Made by a program: the position numbers and the translations under genes. From Panacagrimonas sp. (GTDB lineage: Bacteria; Pseudomonadota; Gammaproteobacteria; Nevskiales; Nevskiaceae), in contig NZ_JAJFBP010000002.1 in the NCBI RefSeq assembly GCF_020697055.1, positions 1-64,000 on the forward strand: a DNA stretch of 64,000 nucleotides, in the 5' to 3' direction. This document shows, one piece after another, positions 18,609 through 27,349 of the stretch (its first letter is position 1; each line of letters begins with the position of its first letter). The notes below the pieces were generated by a model. It did no database searches. It was not told where the DNA came from and worked only from the letters and a program-made list of their open reading frames with translations.

Positions 18609-19321
18609 GCGGCCCCGTGGTTCCCGTCACCACGCGCCGGTTGCTGGGATTCCTCGCGGTCTATGCGCTGGCGCTCGCGGCATTGGCGTGGCCGCTGGAC
18701 CTGGGCAGCTATCGCGCGATCTTTTCGGAGCAGGGTCCGTTCGAGCGGTTGTCACCGGTGTTCTGGGTCGGGCTCGCGCTGGCCTGCGCGGTGCAGGCGG
18801 CGCCGCTGGCCAACGGCCACGGACGCGGCAGGAATCTCGTCGTGCTGGCGCTGATCGCGGTGCTGCTGGCGATGCGCGAAGCCGACTGGCACTACAAGCT
18901 CGCGGGCGGCAACGTGCTGCGGATCAAGTTCTACTCGCAGGGATCGGCGACGCTCGAGGTCAAGCTGATCGCCGCGGTGATCGTGATCGTCGGCCTCGTG
19001 ATCGTGCTGCGCGCGCTGTGGCTGGCGATCGCCACGCTGCGTCACCGCGCGGCCTGGCGCGAGCCCTGGGTGTGGACGCTGGCGATCGGTCTGCTCGCCA
19101 TGGTCGGAACCAAGATGCTCGATCGATCGCTGAACCTGCTGCGCGAATGGTTCGCGCTGACGCTGCCCGAGCAGACCGGCCACCTGATCGGCGCCTGGGA
19201 AGAAGGATTCGAATGCGCGCTGCCGCTGATCTTCGCGGTGGCGCTCTGGCAGTGGCGGCGCAGCCTCACCGCGGCCACGCCGCTCGACGCGCGCTCGTCG
19301 CGGTTCGTGGCGATTCGTTGA
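18605..19321 (+). CDS. Polytopic membrane protein of unknown function
   Basis: This is a 238-residue protein with about six hydrophobic segments (near residues 11-31, 47-66, 74-90, 117-140, 155-170 and 200-215). No conserved motif is recognised; charged clusters include MREADWHYK and KMLDRSLNLLREW. It starts at GTG 18605 in a GTGA overlap with the WaaE-like gene. Context suggests a partner in surface-glycan assembly or lipid modification, but nothing in the sequence shows a specific activity. Confidence 0.6.
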
Positions 19322-19329
19322 CGTCGGGT

Positions 19330-19346
19330 CCCGGGCTGCGCCCGGG
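19330..19346. terminator. Hairpin between convergent glycan genes
   Basis: A CCCGGGC-TGC-GCCCGGG stem-loop lies nine bases after the plus-strand stop and upstream of the minus-strand stop at 19418. No T run follows on either strand, so it is a hairpin terminator candidate only. Confidence 0.4.
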
Positions 19347-19417
19347 CGACTTCGACCGGCGATGCCGGCGTACATCCTCCGGCGGGGTGCGCGGCCGGTG
19401 ACGCGGCCCTTCCCGCA

Positions 19418-20476
19418 TTACGCGAAGCGGCGGCGCAGGCGCTCGTAGAAATCCAGGTACGCGCCGATCGTCGCGCCTTCGTCGTGGCGGGTGCGCTGCG
19501 TCTCCAGGCCGCGAGCCGCGAGCTGCTCGCGCAGATCGGCGCTCGCAAGCAGTTCGTGGAGCTGCGAGCGCAGGCCGGCGACGTCGCCGATGTCGCACAG
19601 CAGCCCGTTGTCGCCGTCCTGGATCAGTTCGCGGCCGCCGTCGGTGCGCGTCGACAGCACCGGCAGGCGCTGGCTCCAGGCCTCGAGCATCACGTTGCCG
19701 TGCGCCTCCTCGCGCGAAGGACAGACGAAGACGTCCGCCAGCGGCAGCGCCGCCACCGGCTGATCGACCCAGCCCGGGAAGTGCACCCGTCCGCGCGCGG
19801 CGGCCGCCAGCGCTTCGAGTTCCTTCTGCTGCGGACCGCGTCCCATCAGCAGCAGGTGCAACGGTCGTCCCTGCAATTGCGGACCGAGCGACACGAACGC
19901 CGGAATCAGGTCCTGGTAGCCCTTCTTGTCGATAAAGCGTCCCATCGACACGACCAGCAACGCGTTCCCGGGTACGCCGAGCTGCGCGCGCGTGAACGGC
20001 GGCGGCGTGCCCGCCGGCAGGACCGGGATGAAGTTGCGGATGTACTCCACCCGATCCGCCGGAAAGCCCTTGCCCACCATCCAGTCGCGCAGGCCTTCGG
20101 TCACCGTGACCCAGCCGTGCGCGTGACGGAAGTAGCGCGCGTGGTAGTAGCCGCCGAGACGCGAGACGTGCACGCTGCCCTTGGGCGCGCGCGTGAGCCA
20201 GGTGGCGCGCGACATCCAGCTCTGCACCACCTGGCACTCGTGCTCTCGCGCAAGGCGCCGGATCGCCATCACCGATCGCAGATCCAGGTAGTTGGTCATC
20301 GAAAGCTCGGCGCGCACCGGCGCGTCGCCGACGGCAGCGATCACGGCCGAACCGGTTCGCACCGCGGCGACCACCGGATGCCCGGCGCGACGCAGGCCCT
20401 CGACCTGGCGCACGAACGTGTGCTCGGCGCCGCCCATGCGCGGACTGGCGATCACCTGCAGGCTGCGCATGATCAC
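19418..20476 (-). CDS. Glycosyltransferase family 4-like (group 1)
   Basis: This is a roughly 352-residue GT-B transferase. The N-terminal half opens with SLQVIASPRMGGAEHTFV; the C-terminal half carries VSMGRFIDKKGYQDLIPAF, VHFPGWV and the nucleotide-sugar motif CPSREEAHGNVMLEAWSQRLP. The start is either GTG 20476, in a GTGA overlap with the upstream gene, or ATG 20470. It is the last gene of a four-gene minus-strand operon (sulfotransferase, GT2, GT4, GT4). Donor and acceptor are unknown. Confidence 0.8.
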   Translation of the reverse strand: MIMRSLQVIASPRMGGAEHTFVRQVEGLRRAGHPVVAAVRTGSAVIAAVGDAPVRAELSMTNYLDLRSVMAIRRLAREHECQVVQSWMSRATWLTRAPKGSVHVSRLGGYYHARYFRHAHGWVTVTEGLRDWMVGKGFPADRVEYIRNFIPVLPAGTPPPFTRAQLGVPGNALLVVSMGRFIDKKGYQDLIPAFVSLGPQLQGRPLHLLLMGRGPQQKELEALAAAARGRVHFPGWVDQPVAALPLADVFVCPSREEAHGNVMLEAWSQRLPVLSTRTDGGRELIQDGDNGLLCDIGDVAGLRSQLHELLASADLREQLAARGLETQRTRHDEGATIGAYLDFYERLRRRFA

Positions 20477-21693
20477 GGCGACGCGCTCGTGGCCGACGCC
20501 AGCAGCGCGGTGAAACGCCGCAGGTGCGCCGCGTAATCGAACCGGCCGTGCGCCGCCGCGCAGCCCGCCGCGCTGAAAGCCTCGTAGCGATCCGCATCGC
20601 CGGTGATGTGCACGACGGCCTCGGCGATTGCGTCGGGATCCACGAACCCCGGCTCGCCGACCGCGTCGCGTTCCGGTCGGAAGACCAGCGGATAGACGTC
20701 GCTGCGATCGCCGCCGTAACGCGAGAATTCGGACAACGGCCGCTCCGGCGTGACGCACAGGCCGTCGAGGCCATCGGCGATCACTTCGGGCAACCCGTCG
20801 ACGCGCGCGGCCACCACCGGTACGCCGCGCAGCAGCGCTTCGGCGCACGAGATGCCGTAGGGCTCGCGCAACGCGGGATGCAGCAGCACGTCGATGTCGC
20901 CCAGAAAGCCGTCCATCGACGACACCCAGCCCAGGAAGTGCACGTCCTTGTGCAGGCCCAGGCGCAGCGCCTGCTCGTGCATGGCGGCGCGATCCGGTCC
21001 ATCTCCGGCCACCAGCAGGCGCGCCTGGATGCCGCGCGCACGAAGCGCCGCCATCGCATGGATCGCCAGCACGCCGCCCTTGAACGCACGCAGGCGCGCG
21101 GAGAATCCCAGGCGCAGCACGCGATGCCCGCGCAGCGAGCGCGGCCCGGCGCCGCTCACGCGTGCCGACAGCGCCGGCGTGCAGACTTCCACCGGACCTC
21201 GAACCTTCCACAGTTCGCGCAGCATCTGGCGCGAGGCGTGCGAATTGGCCAAGTACAGGTCGTACGCGCCGGCGAAGTCGGTGTCGCGCGTCGGCACGTC
21301 GGTGTACCAGGCCGCGCCGCGCTCCCAGTACACCGCCGCGGCACCGACGCCGTGCGCCAGGCGCGCGGCGTCGGCCTGACCGACCTGGTTCCAGTTGATC
21401 ACGCGGTTGACGCGCCACGCGCGCGCCGCGGTGCGCCGGTGCATGCTTCGCAGCGAACGCGGCAGCGGCAAGCCGTACCAGCGGCGCACTTCGCGCGCGG
21501 GCGCGGACAGGTGTCGAAGCGCCTGCTGCAGACCCGGCGCCGCCGCGCGCAGGTTCTCCACCACGTAGTTCTCGATCGAGGGATCGTCGCGCGTGGCTTC
21601 GACGAAGCCCGCGAAACTCTTCTCCATGCCGCCCCACGCGCCATTGCGCAGGTACGCCTGGTGCAGGATCCGCAGCGGCGTGGAGGCGCTCAT
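20473..21693 (-). CDS. Glycosyltransferase family 4-like (group 1)
   Basis: This is a 406-residue GT-B transferase. Key parts are RILHQAYLRNGAWGGMEKSF at the start, FSARLRAFKGGVLAIHAM, LLVAGDGPDRAAM and the donor-binding REPYGISCAEALLRGVPVVA (about 280-300). It has the usual length for GT4 enzymes. The ATG at 21693 overlaps the upstream GT2 stop (ATGA). It probably adds one sugar to a surface glycan built by the cluster. Confidence 0.8.
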   Translation of the reverse strand: MSASTPLRILHQAYLRNGAWGGMEKSFAGFVEATRDDPSIENYVVENLRAAAPGLQQALRHLSAPAREVRRWYGLPLPRSLRSMHRRTAARAWRVNRVINWNQVGQADAARLAHGVGAAAVYWERGAAWYTDVPTRDTDFAGAYDLYLANSHASRQMLRELWKVRGPVEVCTPALSARVSGAGPRSLRGHRVLRLGFSARLRAFKGGVLAIHAMAALRARGIQARLLVAGDGPDRAAMHEQALRLGLHKDVHFLGWVSSMDGFLGDIDVLLHPALREPYGISCAEALLRGVPVVAARVDGLPEVIADGLDGLCVTPERPLSEFSRYGGDRSDVYPLVFRPERDAVGEPGFVDPDAIAEAVVHITGDADRYEAFSAAGCAAAHGRFDYAAHLRRFTALLASATSASP

Positions 21694-22661
21694 GCGCCGC
21701 GCCCCTGGCGCGCCTCGACCAGCATCAAGTCGAGCTGGTGCCGGCGTCCGCGCGCCGCGTGGTATCGATACAGGCGCGCGAAACGGCGCTCGGACGGCGC
21801 ACCGAGCCATTCGCCGACGCGATGCGCCAGCGCATACGCCGCCATCTTCACCGGCACCCACAGGCGCGCGCGCAGCCACAGCACCGCGCGCGACCAGTTG
21901 CCGCGCATCGCGCGCCGGTACTCGTCTCCGCGCCCGGCGTTGAAGCCACGCTGGCACAGCTTTTCCAGGCTCAGGTTCTCGCTCGCCAGCACGTGCTCGA
22001 CGCACGGGCCCGGCAGGTAGATCACCCGATGGCCGAGCGCCTTGAGCCGCAGCGTGAGTTCGGTTTCGCCGCCCATCGCGTAGCTGCCGGTCGCCGGACC
22101 CAGGTCCGCACGGAAAGGATGCTGGCGCAGCAGGTCGGTGCGGATCGCGAAATTGGGACCGAACGGCGTCCGCGGGTACGGGCCCTCGCCCTGGCCGGGG
22201 CGGAACTCGGCGAAGCACTGCGCGCGAAACGGAAAGCGCTCGCTCGACACCCACGCCGGACAATCGTCCGGGAAGCGCGGCGCGATGCGCCCGCCGAAGA
22301 TCGCGTCCTCCGGCCAGCGCCCGACGCCGTCCTTCCATTGGCGCAGCCAGTCGGGCGCCACGCACACGTCGTCGTCGGTGAGCACCGTCACGCGCCCGCG
22401 CAGTCCGGGCAGCGCGCGGTTGCGCGCCCGGTTCTGGCCCGACTCCGGAACCTCGAGCACGCGCAGCGGCAGCCGCGTGGACCATTCCCGCAACAGCGCC
22501 GGCGTGCGATCGCTGCTGCCGTTGTCGACGACCACCAATTCCCAGTCCACGCCGCTGCCGGCATCGGCCTGCGCCATCGACTGCAGCGTGCGTTCGAGCG
22601 AATCGGCGCGCGAGCGCGTCGCGATCAGCACCGACAGATCCAGCGTGGGCGCGTTCACCAT
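21690..22661 (-). CDS. GT2 family glycosyltransferase
   Basis: This is a 323-residue GT-A transferase. It starts LDLSVLIATRSRADSLERTL, has LVVVDNGSSDRT and the metal-binding VLTDDDVCVAPDWL, then GGETELTLRLKALGHRV with the ED/GE-type acceptor motif. A basic, amphipathic C-terminus (ARLYRYHAARGRRHQLDL) could sit at the membrane. It overlaps the sulfotransferase start region by seven bases. Confidence 0.8.
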   Translation of the reverse strand: MVNAPTLDLSVLIATRSRADSLERTLQSMAQADAGSGVDWELVVVDNGSSDRTPALLREWSTRLPLRVLEVPESGQNRARNRALPGLRGRVTVLTDDDVCVAPDWLRQWKDGVGRWPEDAIFGGRIAPRFPDDCPAWVSSERFPFRAQCFAEFRPGQGEGPYPRTPFGPNFAIRTDLLRQHPFRADLGPATGSYAMGGETELTLRLKALGHRVIYLPGPCVEHVLASENLSLEKLCQRGFNAGRGDEYRRAMRGNWSRAVLWLRARLWVPVKMAAYALAHRVGEWLGAPSERRFARLYRYHAARGRRHQLDLMLVEARQGRGA

Positions 22662-23197
22662 CGGTATCCGAATAGCTCGATGTCGCGTGCGTAGCGCTGC
22701 GCGAGCAGCATGCGCGTCTCGTCGTCGAAATATTCGCGGTAGGGCGCGTGGGTGCCGCGATTGCGCTCGCCCAGTGGCCGCACAGGACGCCCAAGTCGCT
22801 CGCACAGGCGATCGAAATCCTCCCGCAACGACTCGTAGCGCAGCAGCACGTCGTAGACCGGGCGACCGTCGGCATCGAACAGGATCTCGTGCTGCGGCCG
22901 CGTCAGGTGGCGGTAGTCGTGACCCTCCCGCGGCGGATCGAGCAGCACCTGCCGCAGGCTGCGGTTGCGCGTGCTCTTGCAGTACTTCCAGCCCGAGACG
23001 AACCGGTCCCAGGGGTTGCGCACGATCGAGAACACCAGGTAGTCGCGCGGCCGGTCCGCGAACGCCGGATCGAGCGCGCCGTCGTTGTACGCGTGCCAGT
23101 CGGCGTCCTCGGTGCGAAGACCAAAGGCTTCCTTGATCGCGGTGCCGGCGCACTTGCGCTGGTGCAGGAAGATGCAGCGATCGGCATGGGAGATCAT
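22655..23197 (-). CDS. Sulfotransferase family protein (Sulfotransfer_2-like)
   Basis: This is a 180-residue PAPS-dependent sulfotransferase of the carbohydrate sulfotransferase type. The 5'-phosphosulfate loop reads LHQRKCAGTAIKEAF (about 11-25) and the 3'-phosphate site reads SIVRNPWDRFVSGWKY (about 57). It is short but contains both cofactor motifs. As first gene of the glycosyltransferase operon it suggests that the glycan is sulfated, unusual for a non-marine LPS. The ATG at 23197 follows a leader (23198-23339) in which I see no clear promoter. Confidence 0.75.
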   Translation of the reverse strand: MISHADRCIFLHQRKCAGTAIKEAFGLRTEDADWHAYNDGALDPAFADRPRDYLVFSIVRNPWDRFVSGWKYCKSTRNRSLRQVLLDPPREGHDYRHLTRPQHEILFDADGRPVYDVLLRYESLREDFDRLCERLGRPVRPLGERNRGTHAPYREYFDDETRMLLAQRYARDIELFGYRW

Positions 23198-23339
23198 CCC
23201 GTGGGCGACTCACCACTCGTGCCAACTGCGCAACCCCCGCGGATTCCGCCACTTGGTCGTGCACGAGCGGGAATCCAGCCGGTCGGCAACGGCATTTCGC
23301 CCTGAAAATGCCCGGATTTATGCAATTTGACGGATCGAC

Positions 23340-24764
23340 TCAGCCGAGACGGGGAACGCGCAGCTGGACGCGGGTGCCCGCTCCGGGACGCGACTGCACC
23401 TCGAGACGTCCTCGCAGCGCCTCGGCGCGCTCGCGCATGCCGTCGATGCCGTAGCCGCGCGTGCGCGATGGCGTCGCCGCGTCGAACCCGCGTCCATCGT
23501 CGACGACGCGCAGCACGAGTTCCCGTTCGCGCTCCACCCGCAGTTCGACGGCCGCGCGCTGGGCCCCGGCGTGGCGGGCCACGTTGGTCAGGCTCTCCTG
23601 CGCGATCCGGTACAGATGCAGCGCGCGCGACTCGGCGAGCGCGTCGCACCGCGGATCGATCTCGACCGACAACGCGATCTCCGGATGATCTTCGCGCCAG
23701 CGATCGAACAGTCCGTCGAGCGCACCGACCAGGCCGAGGCGGTCGATCGAGGGCGGGCGCAGGCGTTGCACGATCCGCCGGCTGACGTGGTGGATGCGCG
23801 CGATCGATTTGCGCAGCTGCTGGATCCGCGCCTCGCGCTGCGGCTGGTCCTGCGGCGCGAGCCGGCCGATGCGGATCGCTTCCATCTCGATGGCGGTGAC
23901 GTGCTGGCCGATCTCGTCGTGCAGCTCGCGCGCGACCATGCCGCGTTCCTCTTCCTGCAGCTCGAGGTTGCGCACGTGCAGGTCGCGCACCTGGTCGCGC
24001 GCCTGCGCCACGCGCCGCGCGAGTTCGGTCAGACCCTGCGACAACACCCGCACTTCGGGCGCCCCGCCGCGCGGCGCGTCTTCCGCCGATGCCGCTTCCT
24101 GTCCGCGACCGATCCGATCCATGCGCCGCACCAGGGCCTGCAGCGGGCGCAGTCCGTACGAGATCGTGAGGAACGCGCACAGGTTCACGGCGAAGGCCAG
24201 GCCGGCGATCAGCAGCAGGAAGCTGCGAAGGTCGGTCCAGGCTTCACGCAGCTCGTCGCGCGGATCGGCCGCCAGGTGCACGCGCAGCACGCGCGCCGAA
24301 CCGGGCAGCACGATCTCGCGCCGGATCGCCGGTTCGTCGCCGGCCTCGGCATCGCGCGCGAACCATTGCGGAACGCCGTAGGGCATCGCGCCTGTGCAGC
24401 GGCGTGCGGACCCCGGGTCGAGTTCGACGCACAGGTGCCGCGCCGCGGAATAGCCGGCGACCCAATCGCGCAGCGCGCGTTCGATCGTCGCGTCGTCGCG
24501 GCCTTCGAGCAGCGACAGCGTCAAGGCGAGGCTCGATTGCGCACTGCGCAGGCTGGTGTCGACCTCGCGCTCCACCGCGACACGCGCGCTGTGCACCGCC
24601 ACCATCGCGGCCACGGCCAGCGCCGCGGTCAGCAGCAGCCCGATGGCGAGCGACAGGCGCCAGCGCAGCTCGAGTTTTCCGAGCAGCGCAGGCAGTGCGG
24701 GACCGGCGGCGGGTACGGCCACGGGATCCGGCGACAACGAGGACGCGCGCACCGGTGCGTTCAC
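23340..24764 (-). CDS. NarL-type sensor histidine kinase
   Basis: This is a 474-residue membrane sensor kinase. TM1 spans about 36-57 and TM2 about 181-201, enclosing a periplasmic sensing domain of about 120 residues with a pair of cysteines (LCVELDPGSARRC). A HAMP-like region follows. The phosphoacceptor is His282 in ARELHDEIGQHVTAIEMEA, a HisKA_3 signature, and the ATPase part has NVARHAGA and DDGRGFD. The start at GTG 24764 overlaps the response-regulator stop (GTGA). It is coupled to a quinoprotein dehydrogenase, so it may sense an alcohol, aldehyde or redox state. Confidence 0.85.
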   Translation of the reverse strand: MNAPVRASSLSPDPVAVPAAGPALPALLGKLELRWRLSLAIGLLLTAALAVAAMVAVHSARVAVEREVDTSLRSAQSSLALTLSLLEGRDDATIERALRDWVAGYSAARHLCVELDPGSARRCTGAMPYGVPQWFARDAEAGDEPAIRREIVLPGSARVLRVHLAADPRDELREAWTDLRSFLLLIAGLAFAVNLCAFLTISYGLRPLQALVRRMDRIGRGQEAASAEDAPRGGAPEVRVLSQGLTELARRVAQARDQVRDLHVRNLELQEEERGMVARELHDEIGQHVTAIEMEAIRIGRLAPQDQPQREARIQQLRKSIARIHHVSRRIVQRLRPPSIDRLGLVGALDGLFDRWREDHPEIALSVEIDPRCDALAESRALHLYRIAQESLTNVARHAGAQRAAVELRVERERELVLRVVDDGRGFDAATPSRTRGYGIDGMRERAEALRGRLEVQSRPGAGTRVQLRVPRLG

Positions 24765-25381
24765 GGCCGTGCGATGACGCCGGCGGCCAGCGCCACGCGC
24801 GCCATCTCGGCGCGATTGTCGAGTCCGAGCTTGGTGCGGATCGCGGTGCCGTAGTTGGCGACCGTCTTCTGGCTCAGGCACAGCGCCTGGGCGATCGCGT
24901 CCACCGTCCGGCCTTCGGCGAGCTGGCGGAAGATCTCGAATTCGCGTGGCGACAGGCGCGCCAACGTCGATGCCGGTGCGCGCTGCCGCTGCGTCAGCCC
25001 CGGATCGAGAAACCGCGTGCCGTCGGCGACGGTGCGCACCGCCTCGACCAGCAGCTCCGGATCCGAACGCTTGCACAGGTAGCCCGATGCGCCCAACACC
25101 AGCGCGCGATCCACCATCTCGGGCTCGTCGTGCATGCTCACCACCAGCACGCGCGCGTCGGCGCAGCGCGCGCGCATCCGGCGCAGGATCTCGAGGCCGC
25201 CGGCACCGGGCAGCGACAGGTCGAGCACCGTCACGTCGATGCCGCCGCGCAGGAAGCGCCGATAGCCCGCCGCGGCGCTCGAGGCTTCGGCCACCACTTC
25301 GATCACGCCGCTGTCCTGCAGCAGGTAGCGATAACCCGCGCGCACCAGCGCGTGGTCGTCGATCAGCAGCACGCGCAGCAT
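24761..25381 (-). CDS. NarL/FixJ-family response regulator
   Basis: This is a 206-residue regulator. The receiver domain has acidic residues in LIDDH, phosphoacceptor Asp54 in VTVLDLSLPG, Ser/Thr in VVSMHD and Lys in LCKRSD. The C-terminal LuxR-type helix-turn-helix reads LSPREFEIFRQLAEGRTVDA followed by LSQKTVANYGTAIRTKL. It starts 13 bases after the stop of the quinoprotein gene at 25395 and is translationally coupled to its kinase. Control of the PQQ-linked oxidation operon is the natural inference. Confidence 0.9.
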   Translation of the reverse strand: MLRVLLIDDHALVRAGYRYLLQDSGVIEVVAEASSAAAGYRRFLRGGIDVTVLDLSLPGAGGLEILRRMRARCADARVLVVSMHDEPEMVDRALVLGASGYLCKRSDPELLVEAVRTVADGTRFLDPGLTQRQRAPASTLARLSPREFEIFRQLAEGRTVDAIAQALCLSQKTVANYGTAIRTKLGLDNRAEMARVALAAGVIARP

Positions 25382-25394
25382 CGCGAGCCCCGCG

Positions 25395-27155
25395 CTAGTC
25401 CGGCAGGCCGAACGCGATCACGGCGTCGCCCTGCGCGTAGCCCCAGATCTGGCTGCCGCCCGCGGCCACCGCGATCAGCGCCTTGCCGTCGCCGGATTCG
25501 TACGCGATCGGCGGTGCATTGACGCCCGCGCCGCAGTTGAACTGCCACAGGCGCGTGCCGTCCTTCGAATCGAACGCGGAGAAATTGCCGTTGCCCTCGC
25601 CGGTGAACACCACGCCGCTGGCCAGCGCCAGCACGCCGCCGATCAGCGGCTCCGGCGTCCTGACCGTCCACGCGAGTCTGCCTTGATGGGCCAGGTCGAT
25701 CGCGGCGAGCACGCCCCAGCGCGGTTCCTCTATGGGCTCGAGCACGAAGTAGGGCTGCGCGGGCTTGTCGCCGTCGGCCGGGATCTCGTTGAGCGAATAG
25801 CGCACCGGCATGTGCATGGCGGCGACGAACGCGAGATTGCGCTGCATGTCGACCGACACCGGCGACCAGTTCGCACCGCCGGCGCCGCCGGGCGTGATGC
25901 GCACGCCTTCGCGGGTCGCGCGCGCGAACAGGTTGTCCTGCGGCACGAACGCCTCGGATTTCCACAGCAGCTTTCCGTCGCGACGGTCGTGCACGTAGAA
26001 CCAGCCGAGCTTCGAGGCGTGCCCCACCGCCGGCACCGCCTTGCCCTTGACCTGCACGTCGAACAGCACCGGGGCCGAGGCGAGGTCGTAACCCCACAGG
26101 TCGTGCGGCACCTGCTGCCAGTGCCAGGCGTACGCGCCGGTGCGCGCGTCGAGCGCCACCAGCGAGGACGTGTACAGGTTGTCGCCCGGCCGGCCGCTGT
26201 CGTTCATCTGCGGACTCGGATTGCCGACACCAAAGAACAGCCGCCCGGTCTGCACGTCCAGCGCCGCCACGTTCCACACCGACCCGCCGCCGTACTTCCA
26301 CGCATCCGGCGTGGACTTGGCGAGCTTGCGCTCGGCCTTCACGTCGCGGTTGAGCGCGATGCCGTCGGGCGTCTTCTTGACGAAGTCGCCCTCCCATCCG
26401 CCGGCTTCCGGCGACTTCACGGTGTCGAAACGCCAGCGGCGCTCGCCGGTGGCGACGTCGTACGCAGCCAGGAAACCGATGCCGCCGTAGTTGCCCGGAA
26501 GGCCGATCACCGCGCCCAGCGGCGCACCGGCGCGCGGCGAATCCAGGTGCAGGCCGTAGCCCACGCCGGTGACGCCGACGATCACGCGATCCTCGAACAC
26601 CATCGGCGCGGCGGCGATGCCGACGCCCGAACTGCCGGTGACCGCCTGCTTGGCATTGGCGTCGCCCGAGGCCAGTCCCGCCTTGGTCTCGGTCTGCGCG
26701 AGCTGCGGTGCGACCTCGATGTCCCACAGCACCTTGCCGGACTTCGCGTCGAGCGCGACCAGCCGCGCATCGACGGTGCCGATGAACACGCGCCCGTTCG
26801 AGACCGCGACGCCGCGATTGGCCGGTCCGCAGCAGAGCTTCTCGACGCGCTTCTTGTGCTGGTAGCGCCACAGCTCGCGCCCGGTCGCCGCATCGAGCGC
26901 GGCCACGTGCGACATCGGCAGGCTCACGTACATCACGCCGTCGGCCACGATCGGCGTCGCCTGGAACGTGCCGACCACTCCGCTCTGCCAGATCCACTTC
27001 GGCACGAGCTTGCGTACGTTGCCCGGATCCACCGCCGTGATCGGCGACAGGCGCTGGTTGCCCATGTCCAGGCCGTGCAGCGGCCATTCCTGGGGCGATG
27101 CCGCGCCGATGGCCATCGGCACGGCGCAGGCCACGGCGGCGAGCCAGGTCCTCAT
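25395..27155 (-). CDS. Periplasmic PQQ-dependent dehydrogenase with altered catalytic site
   Basis: This is a 586-residue eight-bladed quinoprotein. The signal peptide ends near AIGAAS; the adjacent-cysteine ring is LCCGPANRGVA (Cys108-Cys109); tryptophan-docking style repeats such as ALDAATGRELWRYQ recur. In the usual HDxWDxD block this protein reads HDLWGYDLAS: the catalytic Asp position is Gly355 and only Asp357 remains. The ATG at 27155 is chosen because AGGAG lies eight bases upstream; an earlier ATG would break the signal peptide. It heads an operon with a response regulator and sensor kinase. The substrate, or whether it is active, is uncertain. Confidence 0.8.
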   Translation of the reverse strand: MRTWLAAVACAVPMAIGAASPQEWPLHGLDMGNQRLSPITAVDPGNVRKLVPKWIWQSGVVGTFQATPIVADGVMYVSLPMSHVAALDAATGRELWRYQHKKRVEKLCCGPANRGVAVSNGRVFIGTVDARLVALDAKSGKVLWDIEVAPQLAQTETKAGLASGDANAKQAVTGSSGVGIAAAPMVFEDRVIVGVTGVGYGLHLDSPRAGAPLGAVIGLPGNYGGIGFLAAYDVATGERRWRFDTVKSPEAGGWEGDFVKKTPDGIALNRDVKAERKLAKSTPDAWKYGGGSVWNVAALDVQTGRLFFGVGNPSPQMNDSGRPGDNLYTSSLVALDARTGAYAWHWQQVPHDLWGYDLASAPVLFDVQVKGKAVPAVGHASKLGWFYVHDRRDGKLLWKSEAFVPQDNLFARATREGVRITPGGAGGANWSPVSVDMQRNLAFVAAMHMPVRYSLNEIPADGDKPAQPYFVLEPIEEPRWGVLAAIDLAHQGRLAWTVRTPEPLIGGVLALASGVVFTGEGNGNFSAFDSKDGTRLWQFNCGAGVNAPPIAYESGDGKALIAVAAGGSQIWGYAQGDAVIAFGLPD

Positions 27156-27182
27156 TGGGGATCTCCTTTTTTTCTGCATGAT

Positions 27183-27346
27183 CGAAAAGAAAGGCTAAAA
27201 GAATCACGCATAGACGCAGAGACGCAGAGACGTAGAGAACGCAAAGGAAAAAGATCAAAGGCGTCACTACGACACCGCGCCACCTTCATTCTTTTCTTTG
27301 CGACCTTTGCGTCTTCGCGCCTTTGCGTGATTCTTTCAGCTTTTTC
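27183..27346. repeat. Long palindromic intergenic repeat, copy 1 (divergent member)
   Basis: The left arm AGAATCACGC within 27194-27209 pairs with GCGTGATTCT within 27322-27337, and the interior carries the repeated ACGCAGAG and TTTGCGNC(T/C)TT words shared with the other copies. It fills the gap between the zinc hydrolase and the quinoprotein gene. It is longer and less regular than the four copies to the right. Confidence 0.7.
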
Positions 27347-27349
27347 TCG

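Noticed and set aside
22661-23339. Sigma-54 promoter before the sulfotransferase
   Set aside because: A TTGGCACG box occurs, but the -12 GC box is missing.
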